64,000 nt of DNA from Paenibacillus sp. J2TS4 (GTDB taxonomy: Bacteria > Bacillota > Bacilli > Paenibacillales > NBRC-103111). The stretch spans positions 434,001-498,000 of the forward strand of contig NZ_BOSH01000003.1 of assembly GCF_018403245.1 (NCBI RefSeq), in the 5' to 3' direction. The position numbers and the translations under genes are program-made. This document shows positions 53,997 through 61,616 of this stretch, one piece after another. Each line of letters starts with the position of its first letter. Positions within the stretch are counted from its first letter, which is position 1. The notes under the pieces were generated by a model, which did not search any database, was not told where the DNA came from, and worked only from the letters and a program-made list of their open reading frames with translations.

Positions 53997-54049
53997 CCAT
54001 CCGTACATTAACATGATGGTCAAGATGACCCGGGAATCTGTCCAACAAC

Positions 54050-54078
54050 TGAACATTTAGTGAATCTTTTGCTATAAT
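54050..54078 (+). promoter_or_regulatory. Promoter upstream of the 54173 gene
   Basis: TGAACA (54050-54055), 17-base spacer, perfect TATAAT (54073-54078). Confidence 0.55.
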
Positions 54079-54172
54079 CATTGACATTGGAAAGAGTGGA
54101 GGCGGACAATGGGATAGTGTGTTAAGGGTTGGTAAGATTTGCTGATTTAAACTTCATATGAGGTGACTGAAT

Positions 54173-54493
54173 TTGAGAAGTAAATCCATGCTTGTAATTT
54201 TAGCGATTGTAGTAGTGGCTCTCTGCCTAACCCTTATTAAGATCGAAGTATCTCCGCCTGCCAAAACCAGAGTAATATTAGAGCATACTTATAAGACTTA
54301 CATTGCTCCAGTTTGTTTTGAACAGGCGAAGGTAACGAATAATTTGGGGGATTCCACCTTGGGCAAAGCTCTCGAGTTGAAATATCAACCGGAGTCGGCT
54401 TGTACGGAGGAAGCACTGAGCAAGGATAAAATGAAGCTGCTTGACGCGCTGCTCGTCAAAGCCGGACTGAAGACCAGCAAGTGGAGCTGGTAA
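54173..54493 (+). CDS. Small membrane-anchored protein
   Basis: Protein of 106 residues: one N-terminal helix (about 5-24, MLVILAIVVVALCLTLI) then a polar outer domain with two Cys (CFEQ and SACTEE) that could form a disulphide. TTG start after atgaggtgactgaat. Followed by a strong terminator. Function unknown. Confidence 0.55.
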   Translation: MRSKSMLVILAIVVVALCLTLIKIEVSPPAKTRVILEHTYKTYIAPVCFEQAKVTNNLGDSTLGKALELKYQPESACTEEALSKDKMKLLDALLVKAGLKTSKWSW

Positions 54494-54517
54494 GCTCGCG
54501 GTCTGTCAGGTCCGGAA

Positions 54518-54558
54518 GGGGCTGTCCCACAAGTTTCTTTGCTGTGGGACAGCCCCTT
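54518..54558 (+). terminator. Strong terminator (14-bp stem)
   Basis: GGGGCTGTCCCACA pairs perfectly with TGTGGGACAGCCCC around an 11-base loop; the T run is short (TT then CATTT). A shorter relative lies at about 44859. Confidence 0.8.
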
Positions 54559-54631
54559 CATTTGCGCTAAAAGCTGCAGGCTCTTTACCCTATCGAGAAC
54601 CGTATCGTTCACTCATGAAGCGCCAGATGAA

Positions 54632-55387
54632 TTAGTCCATGTCACGCACATCGAGGACTTGTCCGTTAGGGAAGGAATCTCCCTTAAGCACCTTTAACAG
54701 CTTGGCGGCCGCCACCTCAGGGGAAAACAGCAGTCCTTGCTCTTTAAAATCGATAAATCGCTGACGCTGCTTGAAATCTTCCTCCTTGGAAGCACGAATT
54801 TCCGCCTGCATGTCCGTGTCTACGACTCCGGGAGCAACCGAAACAATTTGGACACCATGCTCCAACTCCTCCTGCTCGGCCCCGACACATCTTGTAAAAT
54901 GATCCAATCCCGCTTTAGAGGTACAATATCCGCTCCAGCCATAATAGGCTTTTTTGCCAGCTCCGGATGAAATGTTCAACACTCGCTTTTCCGCTTTGAG
55001 ATGACGGGTCGCCCTAATGAAGCTGGACGTAATAATCATCGGCGCGATCAAGTTGATGCGAATGTTACTTGCGATCAGAGTGCTATCATTATTTTCCACA
55101 GGACCAACCGGCTGAAGAACTCCCGCATTGTTAATCAAATACAGCGAATCCATCTTGCTGAGATCTATCGATTTGAATAGAGTTTCCAGCCGTTCCTCCA
55201 ACCGGTCGACTTCATTGAGATCGATCTCCACCCAATCGAGCTTGGCTTGCTTCTCTATAGCTTCGGTGGTCAACGCCTCGTTACGGCCTCTGGACAAGCA
55301 GATCAGATGATGGTGCGGCTCCAGCAATTGGCGGGCCAAAGCTTCTCCCAACCCTCTGGAAGCTCCCGTAATCATAATGGCTTTCAA
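54632..55387 (-). CDS. SDR oxidoreductase (benzil-reductase-like)
   Basis: NAD(P)H-dependent short-chain dehydrogenase of 251 residues: TGASRGLG at 7-14 (cofactor loop), NNAGVLQ (about 90-96), Ser in NISSGAGKK, catalytic YxxxK in YCTSKAGLD, and GVVDTDMQ. Length and LICLSRG (basic residue for NADPH) resemble YueD, the benzil/sepiapterin-type reductase of Bacillus. Physiological substrate unknown. ATG at 55387. Confidence 0.88.
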   Translation of the reverse strand: MKAIMITGASRGLGEALARQLLEPHHHLICLSRGRNEALTTEAIEKQAKLDWVEIDLNEVDRLEERLETLFKSIDLSKMDSLYLINNAGVLQPVGPVENNDSTLIASNIRINLIAPMIITSSFIRATRHLKAEKRVLNISSGAGKKAYYGWSGYCTSKAGLDHFTRCVGAEQEELEHGVQIVSVAPGVVDTDMQAEIRASKEEDFKQRQRFIDFKEQGLLFSPEVAAAKLLKVLKGDSFPNGQVLDVRDMD

Positions 55388-55692
55388 CGCAAGTCCCCCT
55401 ATCAGTTGTAATGTATTACCAGTGTATCAAATTCCCGCGGGCAGGGCTATGGAAGGGATAATGAAGGAACAACGGCAGATGGGTCTGACCATTCCCATGC
55501 CAGCGCCGCAACGCGCGCAGGGAGAGGCGCCCGTAGAAAAGTGGGAGGCATGCGAAGCTATATAAATTGAACTTATGATTGAATAGCTCATAAAGTGGAG
55601 AAAGAAAGATGCTTCCAGGGCGAGTTTTGGCTTTGTATTCCTACCATCCGAAGGCCCATCAAATAGATAAGGAGCTCGGTTTGGTTTGGGGT
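55388..55692. other. Intergenic with a weak 34-codon ORF
   Basis: ATG at about 55460 preceded by ggaagggata opens a 34-codon frame (Met/Gln/Pro/Ala-rich) to 55564. No family and weak signal; it is not called a gene. Confidence 0.3.
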
Positions 55693-55742
55693 CCCCGAAA
55701 AGTAACTGGAATCGCTTCGAAGCTTATCCTCACTTTTTGGGG
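55693..55742. repeat. Miniature inverted-repeat element related to 3913-4197
   Basis: CCCCGAAAAGTAACTGG on the left and TCACTTTTTGGGG on the right form an imperfect terminal inverted repeat; the interior keeps GCTTCGAAGC. Only 50 bases long. Confidence 0.6.
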
Positions 55743-55756
55743 AAATAGTTTAGATG

Positions 55757-55832
55757 TTTGAAGCTTCGGAGGCACTTTTCTTCGGAACGGAATGAGAGCT
55801 ATTCTTTAGTTCAACATATATAGTCAGGGACA
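55757..55832 (+). repeat. Three-copy stem-loop element, copy C
   Basis: TTTGAAGCTTCGGAGGCAC, TTCTTCGGAACGGAATGAGAGC, TTTAGTTCAACATATATAG. The stem end AGTGCC is changed to AGTTCA, so pairing is weaker. There is no plus-strand gene downstream. It lies directly after the mini inverted-repeat element. Confidence 0.65.
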
Positions 55833-55961
55833 GGCTAGGGTATGAGCAGAGAGATATGAGATATCTGATTGCACGTGTTGGGGATAATCGAAGATATCCG
55901 GGAGATCTGAACAAAGATATGTAAGACAGAAGCGCCATTGTAACGCCTCTGTTCTTGCCCA

Positions 55962-56546
55962 TTAGTCAAATTCAAACCGGTAGAGCTCGTTATAATATAG
56001 ATAAGGAACTTTACGGAATTTAAAAGCCATCATAATTCCGGATTCATCCACTTGTACCGAATGTAAGGCTTTGGATGGAATGAGGCTGCGAACTAGAACA
56101 TTCAGCAACTTATTATCGTTGCGGTGGATGGCTTGCACAATCTTTGCTGCAAAGCAGCGATTTTTGGCGATTTCCCGATATAGAGGAAGAACGGCTTTCG
56201 CGATTGCTCTGTGAACGGGGGTGCTGAAGGTAAACTGGACATGCCCCGGTCGGATTGAAGTGGAATTGACATATTCGTAAATAGGAGCTTTGACATTGAA
56301 CCCTACCATATAGCCGATACCGTTGGTGGAGAGAGAAGCTGTTTTTCTTGTAACAGGAGTCGCTTTATGGAACATTATATCCAAGCGGTCCAGATCGGCT
56401 TTGCGTACAGCCGCGGACCAGCGTTTGGCAAAACAACGGTCGGTAACAATTTTACAATAAAAAGGGATCATGCTGGCGGTAACCCTTCTCAGAAGCGGAA
56501 CGGTGACATACCGATTCCGTCTAGAGCTGAGTTTACGTCGTCTCAT
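55962..56546 (-). CDS. Hypothetical protein with an internal duplication
   Basis: Protein of 194 residues with a basic N-terminus (MRRRKLSSRRNR) and no signal peptide. Two halves show the same pattern: IVTDRCFAKRWSAAVRKADLD...ATP and IAKNRCFAAKIVQAIHRNDNK...LIP, each followed by a Gly-Ile-beta-strand (GIGYMVGF / GIMMAFKF). ATG at 56546 follows caggggaggtccgact-like sequence on the minus strand. Not recognised; a helix-rich tandem domain of unknown role. Confidence 0.55.
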   Translation of the reverse strand: MRRRKLSSRRNRYVTVPLLRRVTASMIPFYCKIVTDRCFAKRWSAAVRKADLDRLDIMFHKATPVTRKTASLSTNGIGYMVGFNVKAPIYEYVNSTSIRPGHVQFTFSTPVHRAIAKAVLPLYREIAKNRCFAAKIVQAIHRNDNKLLNVLVRSLIPSKALHSVQVDESGIMMAFKFRKVPYLYYNELYRFEFD

Positions 56547-56880
56547 AGTCGGACCTCCCTGTACTTGTGACATACACCGCTTCTACAGCATATGTCGGCC
56601 AAGGTCATCAGCACACGGTACTTGCCCAGGCTGATGGTTAACAAACCATTTTTTACGCGGGAAGTTCTTCTTCTTTTCGCTTATGTGCATTGGGAGAGTT
56701 TACGACATAATAGAAGTTTTTTTAGCGTGTAAATAAAAGCGGGGAGGGGATCAGCCAGCTTTGTCAGATCCGTGAATGCAGGGAAAAGCCGACTAGTTTG
56801 GGGGTTTTATTGTGATCAGTATGGTCAAACTTGAAAAGCATTGCGCGCAGTTTCCTTGCAGCCGTGACGTTGCGGCCATT
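56547..56880. other. Intergenic, no gene seen
   Basis: AT-rich; likely contains the minus-strand gene's promoter. Confidence 0.4.
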
Positions 56881-57020
56881 GACATGCAAGAAAGCATGTC
56901 AGTGGCCGAGAAACCGGTAAACATCGCGGAAGACGTGCAAAAATGCATGTCAATCGCCAAGAAACCGGTAAATATCGTAGAAGACATGCAAAAATACATG
57001 TCGTTCCCCACCAAAACTGG
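56881..57020. repeat. 51-base tandem repeats with palindromic starts
   Basis: Two and a half copies of a 51-base unit (56881, 56932, 56983). Each begins with a GACATGC...GCATGTC-type palindrome and contains GAAACCGGTAAA. The period is 17 codons and both strands stay open, but the base changes between copies are mostly nonsynonymous, so I do not call a protein. Confidence 0.7.
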
Positions 57021-57144
57021 AAAATCGGTCAAATCGCTAAATTCAAATGCATATTTGCTTGTCCTTCGTTGAAATCAACTAAATTCCACCCAAAGACCTG
57101 CATTTTTGCATGCTCCCGTCACAAAGTAAAGCAGGAGACTATAC

Positions 57145-57315
57145 CCCAGGTGCGCACCCCAAGCTCAAATGAAAACCCCGGGAGATTCGCACCGACCTAT
57201 CGACGCGGTTTCGGGGATTTTACGGAAAAAATCGACCTGATACCGCACTCGAAAATGGGGATTCGCACTTCCAGACTCGCGAGCCCTTGTGGTATGCTAG
57301 GTTTGAGACCCCGCA
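57145..57315 (+). promoter_or_regulatory. CRISPR leader 3
   Basis: Right-hand 170 bases of the leader: CGGGAGATTCGCACC, GGGATTCGCACTTC, GAGCCCTTGTGGTATGCTAG and GAGACCCCGC. The left part (ATGGCGTTTTCC) is missing. Confidence 0.8.
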
Positions 57316-57476
57316 GTCGCATCCTACATGGATGCGTGGATTGAAATACCAAGCCCACATTAGGCCAATAAAAAAATAAATTGGGTCGCATCCTACATGG
57401 ATGCGTGGATTGAAATCACGCGATACGTATGGTTTTGTATCCGGGTCGCATCCCACGTGGATGCGTTGATTGAAAT
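57316..57476 (+). CRISPR. Type I-C CRISPR array 3 (three repeats plus decayed ones)
   Basis: Repeats at 57316, 57385 and 57445 with TACATGG or CACGTGG variants; the third has GCGTTGATTG. Spacers are 37 and only 28 bases. Two further decayed repeat-like stretches follow: GTCGCTCCTCAC at 57512 and GTCGCTTCTTACGTAGG at about 57556. Confidence 0.9.
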
Positions 57477-57725
57477 ACACCGAACACTGTAACCTTCGCT
57501 GGGCTGAAGCATGTCGCTCCTCACACCGCCTTGTCTTAACGAGCCATCCGCTCATTGTCGCTTCTTACGTAGGAGCGCGGATAAGCAATTTCAATTGCGG
57601 CAGCCCCCTCTAAGTTCTCTTTTTACATATAAAAGTGGTACAGAAAAAGTGATCGATATTGGTACTTATCATTGTCCCATCGCCATGGTAATTTACTAGT
57701 ACAACCATGGATTGGAGAGATTGAA

Positions 57726-58313
57726 ATGTTATCCGATATCATATTAACAGGCTCCAGAGTTAAGCTGATGCCTCTCGATTTATCGCATGTGGCCCCGTTG
57801 TTTTCAGCCGGACAAGATCCGAATATATGGACTTACCTCCCACATAATGTAAGAACACTTAATGATATGGAAGTGCTAGTACAAGAAGCTCTCAAGGAGA
57901 AAGAATCTGGGATTCAATACCCTTTTACAGTGATCGATTTACAAAGCAACCGAATCATCGGCAGTACCCGATTGTTGAATCTATCGGAGAGCAATAGGAA
58001 TGTTGAAATTGGCTGGACCTGGTACTCCTCCGCTGTATGGAGAACCTGCGTAAATACGGAGTGCAAGTATTTGCTGCTTCAGTACTGTTTTGAGGAACTT
58101 AATCTGGTTAGAGTGCAATTTAAAGCCGACGTACGAAATGAGAGATCGAATAAAGCGATTAACAGAATTGGAGCCGTTCATGAAGGGACGATGAGGCTGG
58201 ACCGGATTCTTCCAGACGGGTATATACGAAGTTCGAATCTTTACAGCATTATTAATACGGAATGGAACAGCATCAAACACAAATTTGAAAAAGAGTTATT
58301 AAGAGGAATTTAA
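57726..58313 (+). CDS. GNAT-family N-acetyltransferase (RimJ/RimL-like)
   Basis: Cytoplasmic protein of 195 residues. LTGSRVKLMPLDLSHVAPLF at the N-terminus, IIGSTRLLNLSESNRNVEIGWTWYSSAVWRT (beta4-alpha3, acetyl-CoA pyrophosphate loop region) and RSNKAINRIGAVHEGTMR match the RimJ/RimL branch, which acetylates protein N-termini or small molecules. ATG at 57726 follows tggagagattgaa. Substrate unknown. Confidence 0.85.
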   Translation: MLSDIILTGSRVKLMPLDLSHVAPLFSAGQDPNIWTYLPHNVRTLNDMEVLVQEALKEKESGIQYPFTVIDLQSNRIIGSTRLLNLSESNRNVEIGWTWYSSAVWRTCVNTECKYLLLQYCFEELNLVRVQFKADVRNERSNKAINRIGAVHEGTMRLDRILPDGYIRSSNLYSIINTEWNSIKHKFEKELLRGI

Positions 58314-58374
58314 TGGGTTCACATAGAATTAAGTGTATAATATCTTCTAACAAACTGGCGAGGATCGAAAAACA

Positions 58375-58576
58375 GTGAAACGGATCAATCAGTTAATTAA
58401 AGACATCGAGCGTAATGGGTATGAGGGGATAGGGAAGCCTGAACCGCTATGGGGGGATTTTTATCCGGCTATTGTATTGGAGTCGGCGCATTGATGAAAC
58501 CAACTGGCTAGTCTACCGCTTGGGAAACGGAACCATCGAATTTTATGCTTTTCGTACCCATTATGGCGATAAATAA
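58375..58576 (+). pseudogene. YoeB-type RNase toxin relic
   Basis: Frame 1 reads KRINQLIKDIERNGYEGIGK followed by PEPL, a near-perfect YoeB/Txe segment, then stops. After a frame change and a 5-base tandem duplication (TATTG TATTG at about 58472-58481) the toxin end continues as WSRRIDETNWLVYRL then GTIEFYAFRTHYGDK. The N-terminal part is also missing, and no YefM antitoxin is upstream. Clearly non-functional. Coordinates run from GTG 58375 to TAA 58576. Confidence 0.75.
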
Positions 58577-58793
58577 ATCCCTGCAGCCTGCACCGATCTC
58601 CTCTGGCCGTCTGATTGTGTCGATAAGACGAACACAAGTGAACGCCGCAAATCCCTGTCATGGGCCGCGGGGCTTATTCTCGCTCCATATGATATTTCTC
58701 AAATTTCAAACCAATGGAAGAGCACAGCGGCACTGAGCATTCCTGTAAGTTCTATTTCCTATACTCAATTTCTAATACTGCATCTTTCAATGG
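58577..58793. other. Spacer between two gene relics
   Basis: No gene seen. Confidence 0.4.
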
Positions 58794-59072
58794 CTACAAA
58801 ACCTCAGGCTCGCACATGCTGGTGTAAAAAACAGATTTCAAATTAGGCACATGACGAGCCCCCTCTACACTGTACACATCAAAAACATCTTCACCATCCT
58901 AATCCAGCTGGATCAAATGAATTGCCTGCAAGAATAATGGTTTCTTGCTTACATCTCCTTGCCGTGCCATACCGAAACGAATTGGAGAGCCTGACAGGAT
59001 ACGCAGGTTGAAAACCAGTGGCCTTTGGCTGCATCTATAATTTCACGGTCGCTCTCCGGTACGTAAGCGTTA
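58794..59072 (-). pseudogene. Degraded gene of unknown family, cut by a CRISPR leader
   Basis: Read on the minus strand, one frame gives NAYVPESDREIIDAAKGHWF and SCQALQFVSVWHGKE, then a one-base shift gives VSKKPLFLQAIHLIQLD, an in-frame TAG, DGEDVFDVYSVEGARHVPNL and a final stop at 58796. The pieces look like one protein tail of about 90 residues. Its upstream end meets leader 4 at about 59073. Not recognised. Confidence 0.4.
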
Positions 59073-59073
59073 A

Positions 59074-59241
59074 AGTGCGAACCTCAAGCTCCCATGAAAA
59101 TCCCGAGACATTCGCACCTGCGTAACCGTGCGGGTTTTAAGCATTTCACTGGAAAAATCGACCTGAAAAGATGCTCGAAAATGGGGATTCGCACTTTCAG
59201 GCTCGCGAGCCCTTGTGGTATCTAGGATTGGAGACCCCGTA
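59074..59241 (+). promoter_or_regulatory. CRISPR leader 4
   Basis: GTGCGAACCTCAAGCTCCCA through GGGATTCGCACTTTC, CTTGTGGTAT and GAGACCCCGT. Like leader 3 it lacks the ATGGCGTTTTCC part and starts inside a gene relic. Confidence 0.82.
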
Positions 59242-59404
59242 GTCGCATCCTACGTGGATGCGTGGATTGAAATGACGGGATGGATCAAGTCAAGAAGAAA
59301 TGGATGTCCCAAAGTCGCATCCTACATGGATGCGTGGATCGAAATGGATAAGGCGCTCTTTTTATGAGGGCGTCATCTTTGTTGCATCCTACGTGGATTG
59401 AAAC
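59242..59404 (+). CRISPR. Type I-C CRISPR array 4 (three repeats, last deleted)
   Basis: Repeats at 59242 and 59314 (the second TACATGG, GGATCGAAAT). The third at 59381-59404 is 24 bases, lacking the 8-base TGCGTGGA part of the stem's right side. Spacers are 40 and 35 bases. The sporulene cyclase gene starts 78 bases downstream. Confidence 0.9.
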
Positions 59405-59482
59405 TGGGAATGAACAGATTAGCATGGCATTGACACCGACAATCATATAATGGTGAAAATGGTTTAAGGGGGCAGCAAGGAA

Positions 59483-61369
59483 GTGGGCATTCTAAGCGAT
59501 ATAGATGAGCAAATCCATCGTCTGACCACTACCCTTTTTCAACGACAAGAGTCAAACGGGTCTTGGCATTTTTGCTTTGAGAATGGAATGACGATTGATG
59601 CATATGTGATCATTCTTCTCCGAACGTTGAATATTCAGAACGAAGCTCTTATTCGCCGACTGCATGATCGCATCCTCGCAGAGCAGCAGCCCGAAGGCTG
59701 TTGGAAATTGTTTCGAGATGAAGAAGAGGGTAACTTGTCTGCATCGGTTGAAGCCTACTATGCCTTGCTTTATTCCGGGTATAGCCGGTTAACGGATGAA
59801 CCTGTTCGGCGAGCCAAGCTTTTTATACAGTCCAAGGGTGGTTTGCAAAAAGTGAATAGCCTCTTGACCCAAGTCATTCTTGCAGCTACTGGACAAAGTA
59901 AATGGCCTGACTCCATCGTAGCGATTCCGCTGGAGGTATTGCTTCTCCCTACCTTTTTTCCAATTAACTTCTTTGAGTTTTCAGGGTATTCAAGAGTTCA
60001 CTTGGCGCCAGTCTTGATTATGGCCGATCGGAATTTTTCTATAAAGACAGTTCATACTCCCGAACTATATGATCTTAACGTCCATCGAATGGACACCGAC
60101 GAACGGCCTTCCAGGACTTTTCAAGAGATGCTCGATAGTATACAGTCCGGAATTAATAAACTTCTAGGTACTCCTCAATATATCCATCAAGTCGCAACAA
60201 CTAAGGCGGAACAGTTCATTGTGCAGCGGATTGAATCGGACGGAACTCTATACAGCTATGCCAGCAGTACTATCCTGATGATCTTTGCCCTTCTTGCCCT
60301 CGGGTATCCTAAGCAGCATCCTCTCATTACTCATGCCGTTCAAGGCATAATAGCTATGCGCTGCAGCTCAAGCCGCAAAACGACAATTCAAAATTCACCC
60401 TCTACCGTTTGGGATACTGCATTGCTGGCCTACGCGCTGCAGGAGGCCGGGGTTGCTAATAACCATTTGGCGATTCGTAAAGCATCCGCTTACCTGCTAT
60501 CTAGACAGCATCATAAACCAGGAGATTGGATCATCCATAATCCCAATACGGTCCCGGGGGGATGGGGATTTTCAGAAACCAATACGATCAATCCGGACGT
60601 AGATGACACAACTGCAGCTTTGCGTGTGATCCAAGGCATATCCCGCACCGATTCATCCTACAAGGAAGCGCGGAATCGTGGGCTCAATTGGGTTCTATCC
60701 ATGCAAAATAATGACGGGGGCTGGCCGGCCTTCGAAAAAAATACAAACAATGAAATGCTCACCTGGCTTGCCATAGACGGCGCCAAATCTGCAGCTATTG
60801 ACCCCTCCGAGGCCGATCTGACCGGACGCACGTTGGAGTATCTCGGGAATTTTGCAGGGCTTCGGACCCGGCACGAATTCATCAAAAGCGCGACCTACTG
60901 GCTCATTAATCATCAGGAGCAGGATGGTTCGTGGTACGGCAGATGGGGAATCTGCTACATTTATGGTACGTGGGCTGCTTTGACGGGTTTGAAGGCCGTT
61001 GGCCTCTCCACCCAGCATGAAACGATACAAAAAGGAGCCAGATGGCTCTTAAGTATCCAAAACCCTGACGGAGGCTGGGGGGAATCCTGCAGAAGTGACC
61101 GGCTTCTAGTCTATGTGCCTCTAGGAGAAAGCACACCTTCCCAAACCGCCTGGGCATTGGATGCACTCATCGCTGTTCATTCGCAGCCAACCGTTGCAAT
61201 GAATAGAGGGGTCTACAGACTTATCGCTTCGCTGCAAGAAGACAAGTGGACGACCTCTTATCCGACTGGTGCCGGTCTCCCGGGCAACTTTTATGTCCAC
61301 TACCACAGCTATCGGTACATCTGGCCGCTCCTTGCGCTTGGTCACTACAGAAAAAAATATGGAAATTGA
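59483..61369 (+). CDS. sqhC: Sporulene (tetraprenyl-beta-curcumene) cyclase, squalene-hopene cyclase family
   Basis: Class II triterpene cyclase of 628 residues that protonates and cyclises linear C35 or C30 terpenes to hopanoid-like or sporulene products; peripheral membrane protein. Two alpha-barrel domains with QW repeats (QESNGSWHF, QQPEGCWKLF, QNNDGGWPAF, QEQDGSWYGRWG, QNPDGGWGES). The catalytic DXDD acid motif is DVDD at residues 372-375. Typical length. GTG start after gggggcagcaaggaag. The upstream CRISPR array ends 78 bases before it. Confidence 0.88.
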   Translation: MGILSDIDEQIHRLTTTLFQRQESNGSWHFCFENGMTIDAYVIILLRTLNIQNEALIRRLHDRILAEQQPEGCWKLFRDEEEGNLSASVEAYYALLYSGYSRLTDEPVRRAKLFIQSKGGLQKVNSLLTQVILAATGQSKWPDSIVAIPLEVLLLPTFFPINFFEFSGYSRVHLAPVLIMADRNFSIKTVHTPELYDLNVHRMDTDERPSRTFQEMLDSIQSGINKLLGTPQYIHQVATTKAEQFIVQRIESDGTLYSYASSTILMIFALLALGYPKQHPLITHAVQGIIAMRCSSSRKTTIQNSPSTVWDTALLAYALQEAGVANNHLAIRKASAYLLSRQHHKPGDWIIHNPNTVPGGWGFSETNTINPDVDDTTAALRVIQGISRTDSSYKEARNRGLNWVLSMQNNDGGWPAFEKNTNNEMLTWLAIDGAKSAAIDPSEADLTGRTLEYLGNFAGLRTRHEFIKSATYWLINHQEQDGSWYGRWGICYIYGTWAALTGLKAVGLSTQHETIQKGARWLLSIQNPDGGWGESCRSDRLLVYVPLGESTPSQTAWALDALIAVHSQPTVAMNRGVYRLIASLQEDKWTTSYPTGAGLPGNFYVHYHSYRYIWPLLALGHYRKKYGN

Positions 61370-61616
61370 ACCACTAAAGCTACAAATTCAATTTACTCCT
61401 TTAAAAAGGCGGAGGGTACGGTGGGTAGCTCGAGATTACTAGACACGGCAGACCCGCTAAAGTTTCGAACTCATAAGGTTTTCAGATCAATTAGTATTGA
61501 AATCAACGTCTAAAATGTTTTACGAGGAGAGAAATCTCGAAGGTTGGGAGAAGCCAGATTAGTTCAGATGCAGGCAATCGCTTGAGCATGAACAAATGCG
61601 CAAAATGATGCCAGGC
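61370..61616. other. Spacer with no supported gene
   Basis: A 15-codon ORF (about 61517-61561) lacks a family. It lies between converging genes. Confidence 0.3.

Noticed and set aside
55750..55962. 70-codon minus-strand ORF
   Set aside because: Overlaps the stem-loop repeat element; no family or ribosome site.
56812..57072. 86-codon ORF with 17-residue repeats
   Set aside because: Palindromic 51-base DNA repeat with mainly nonsynonymous changes between units; no convincing ribosome site.
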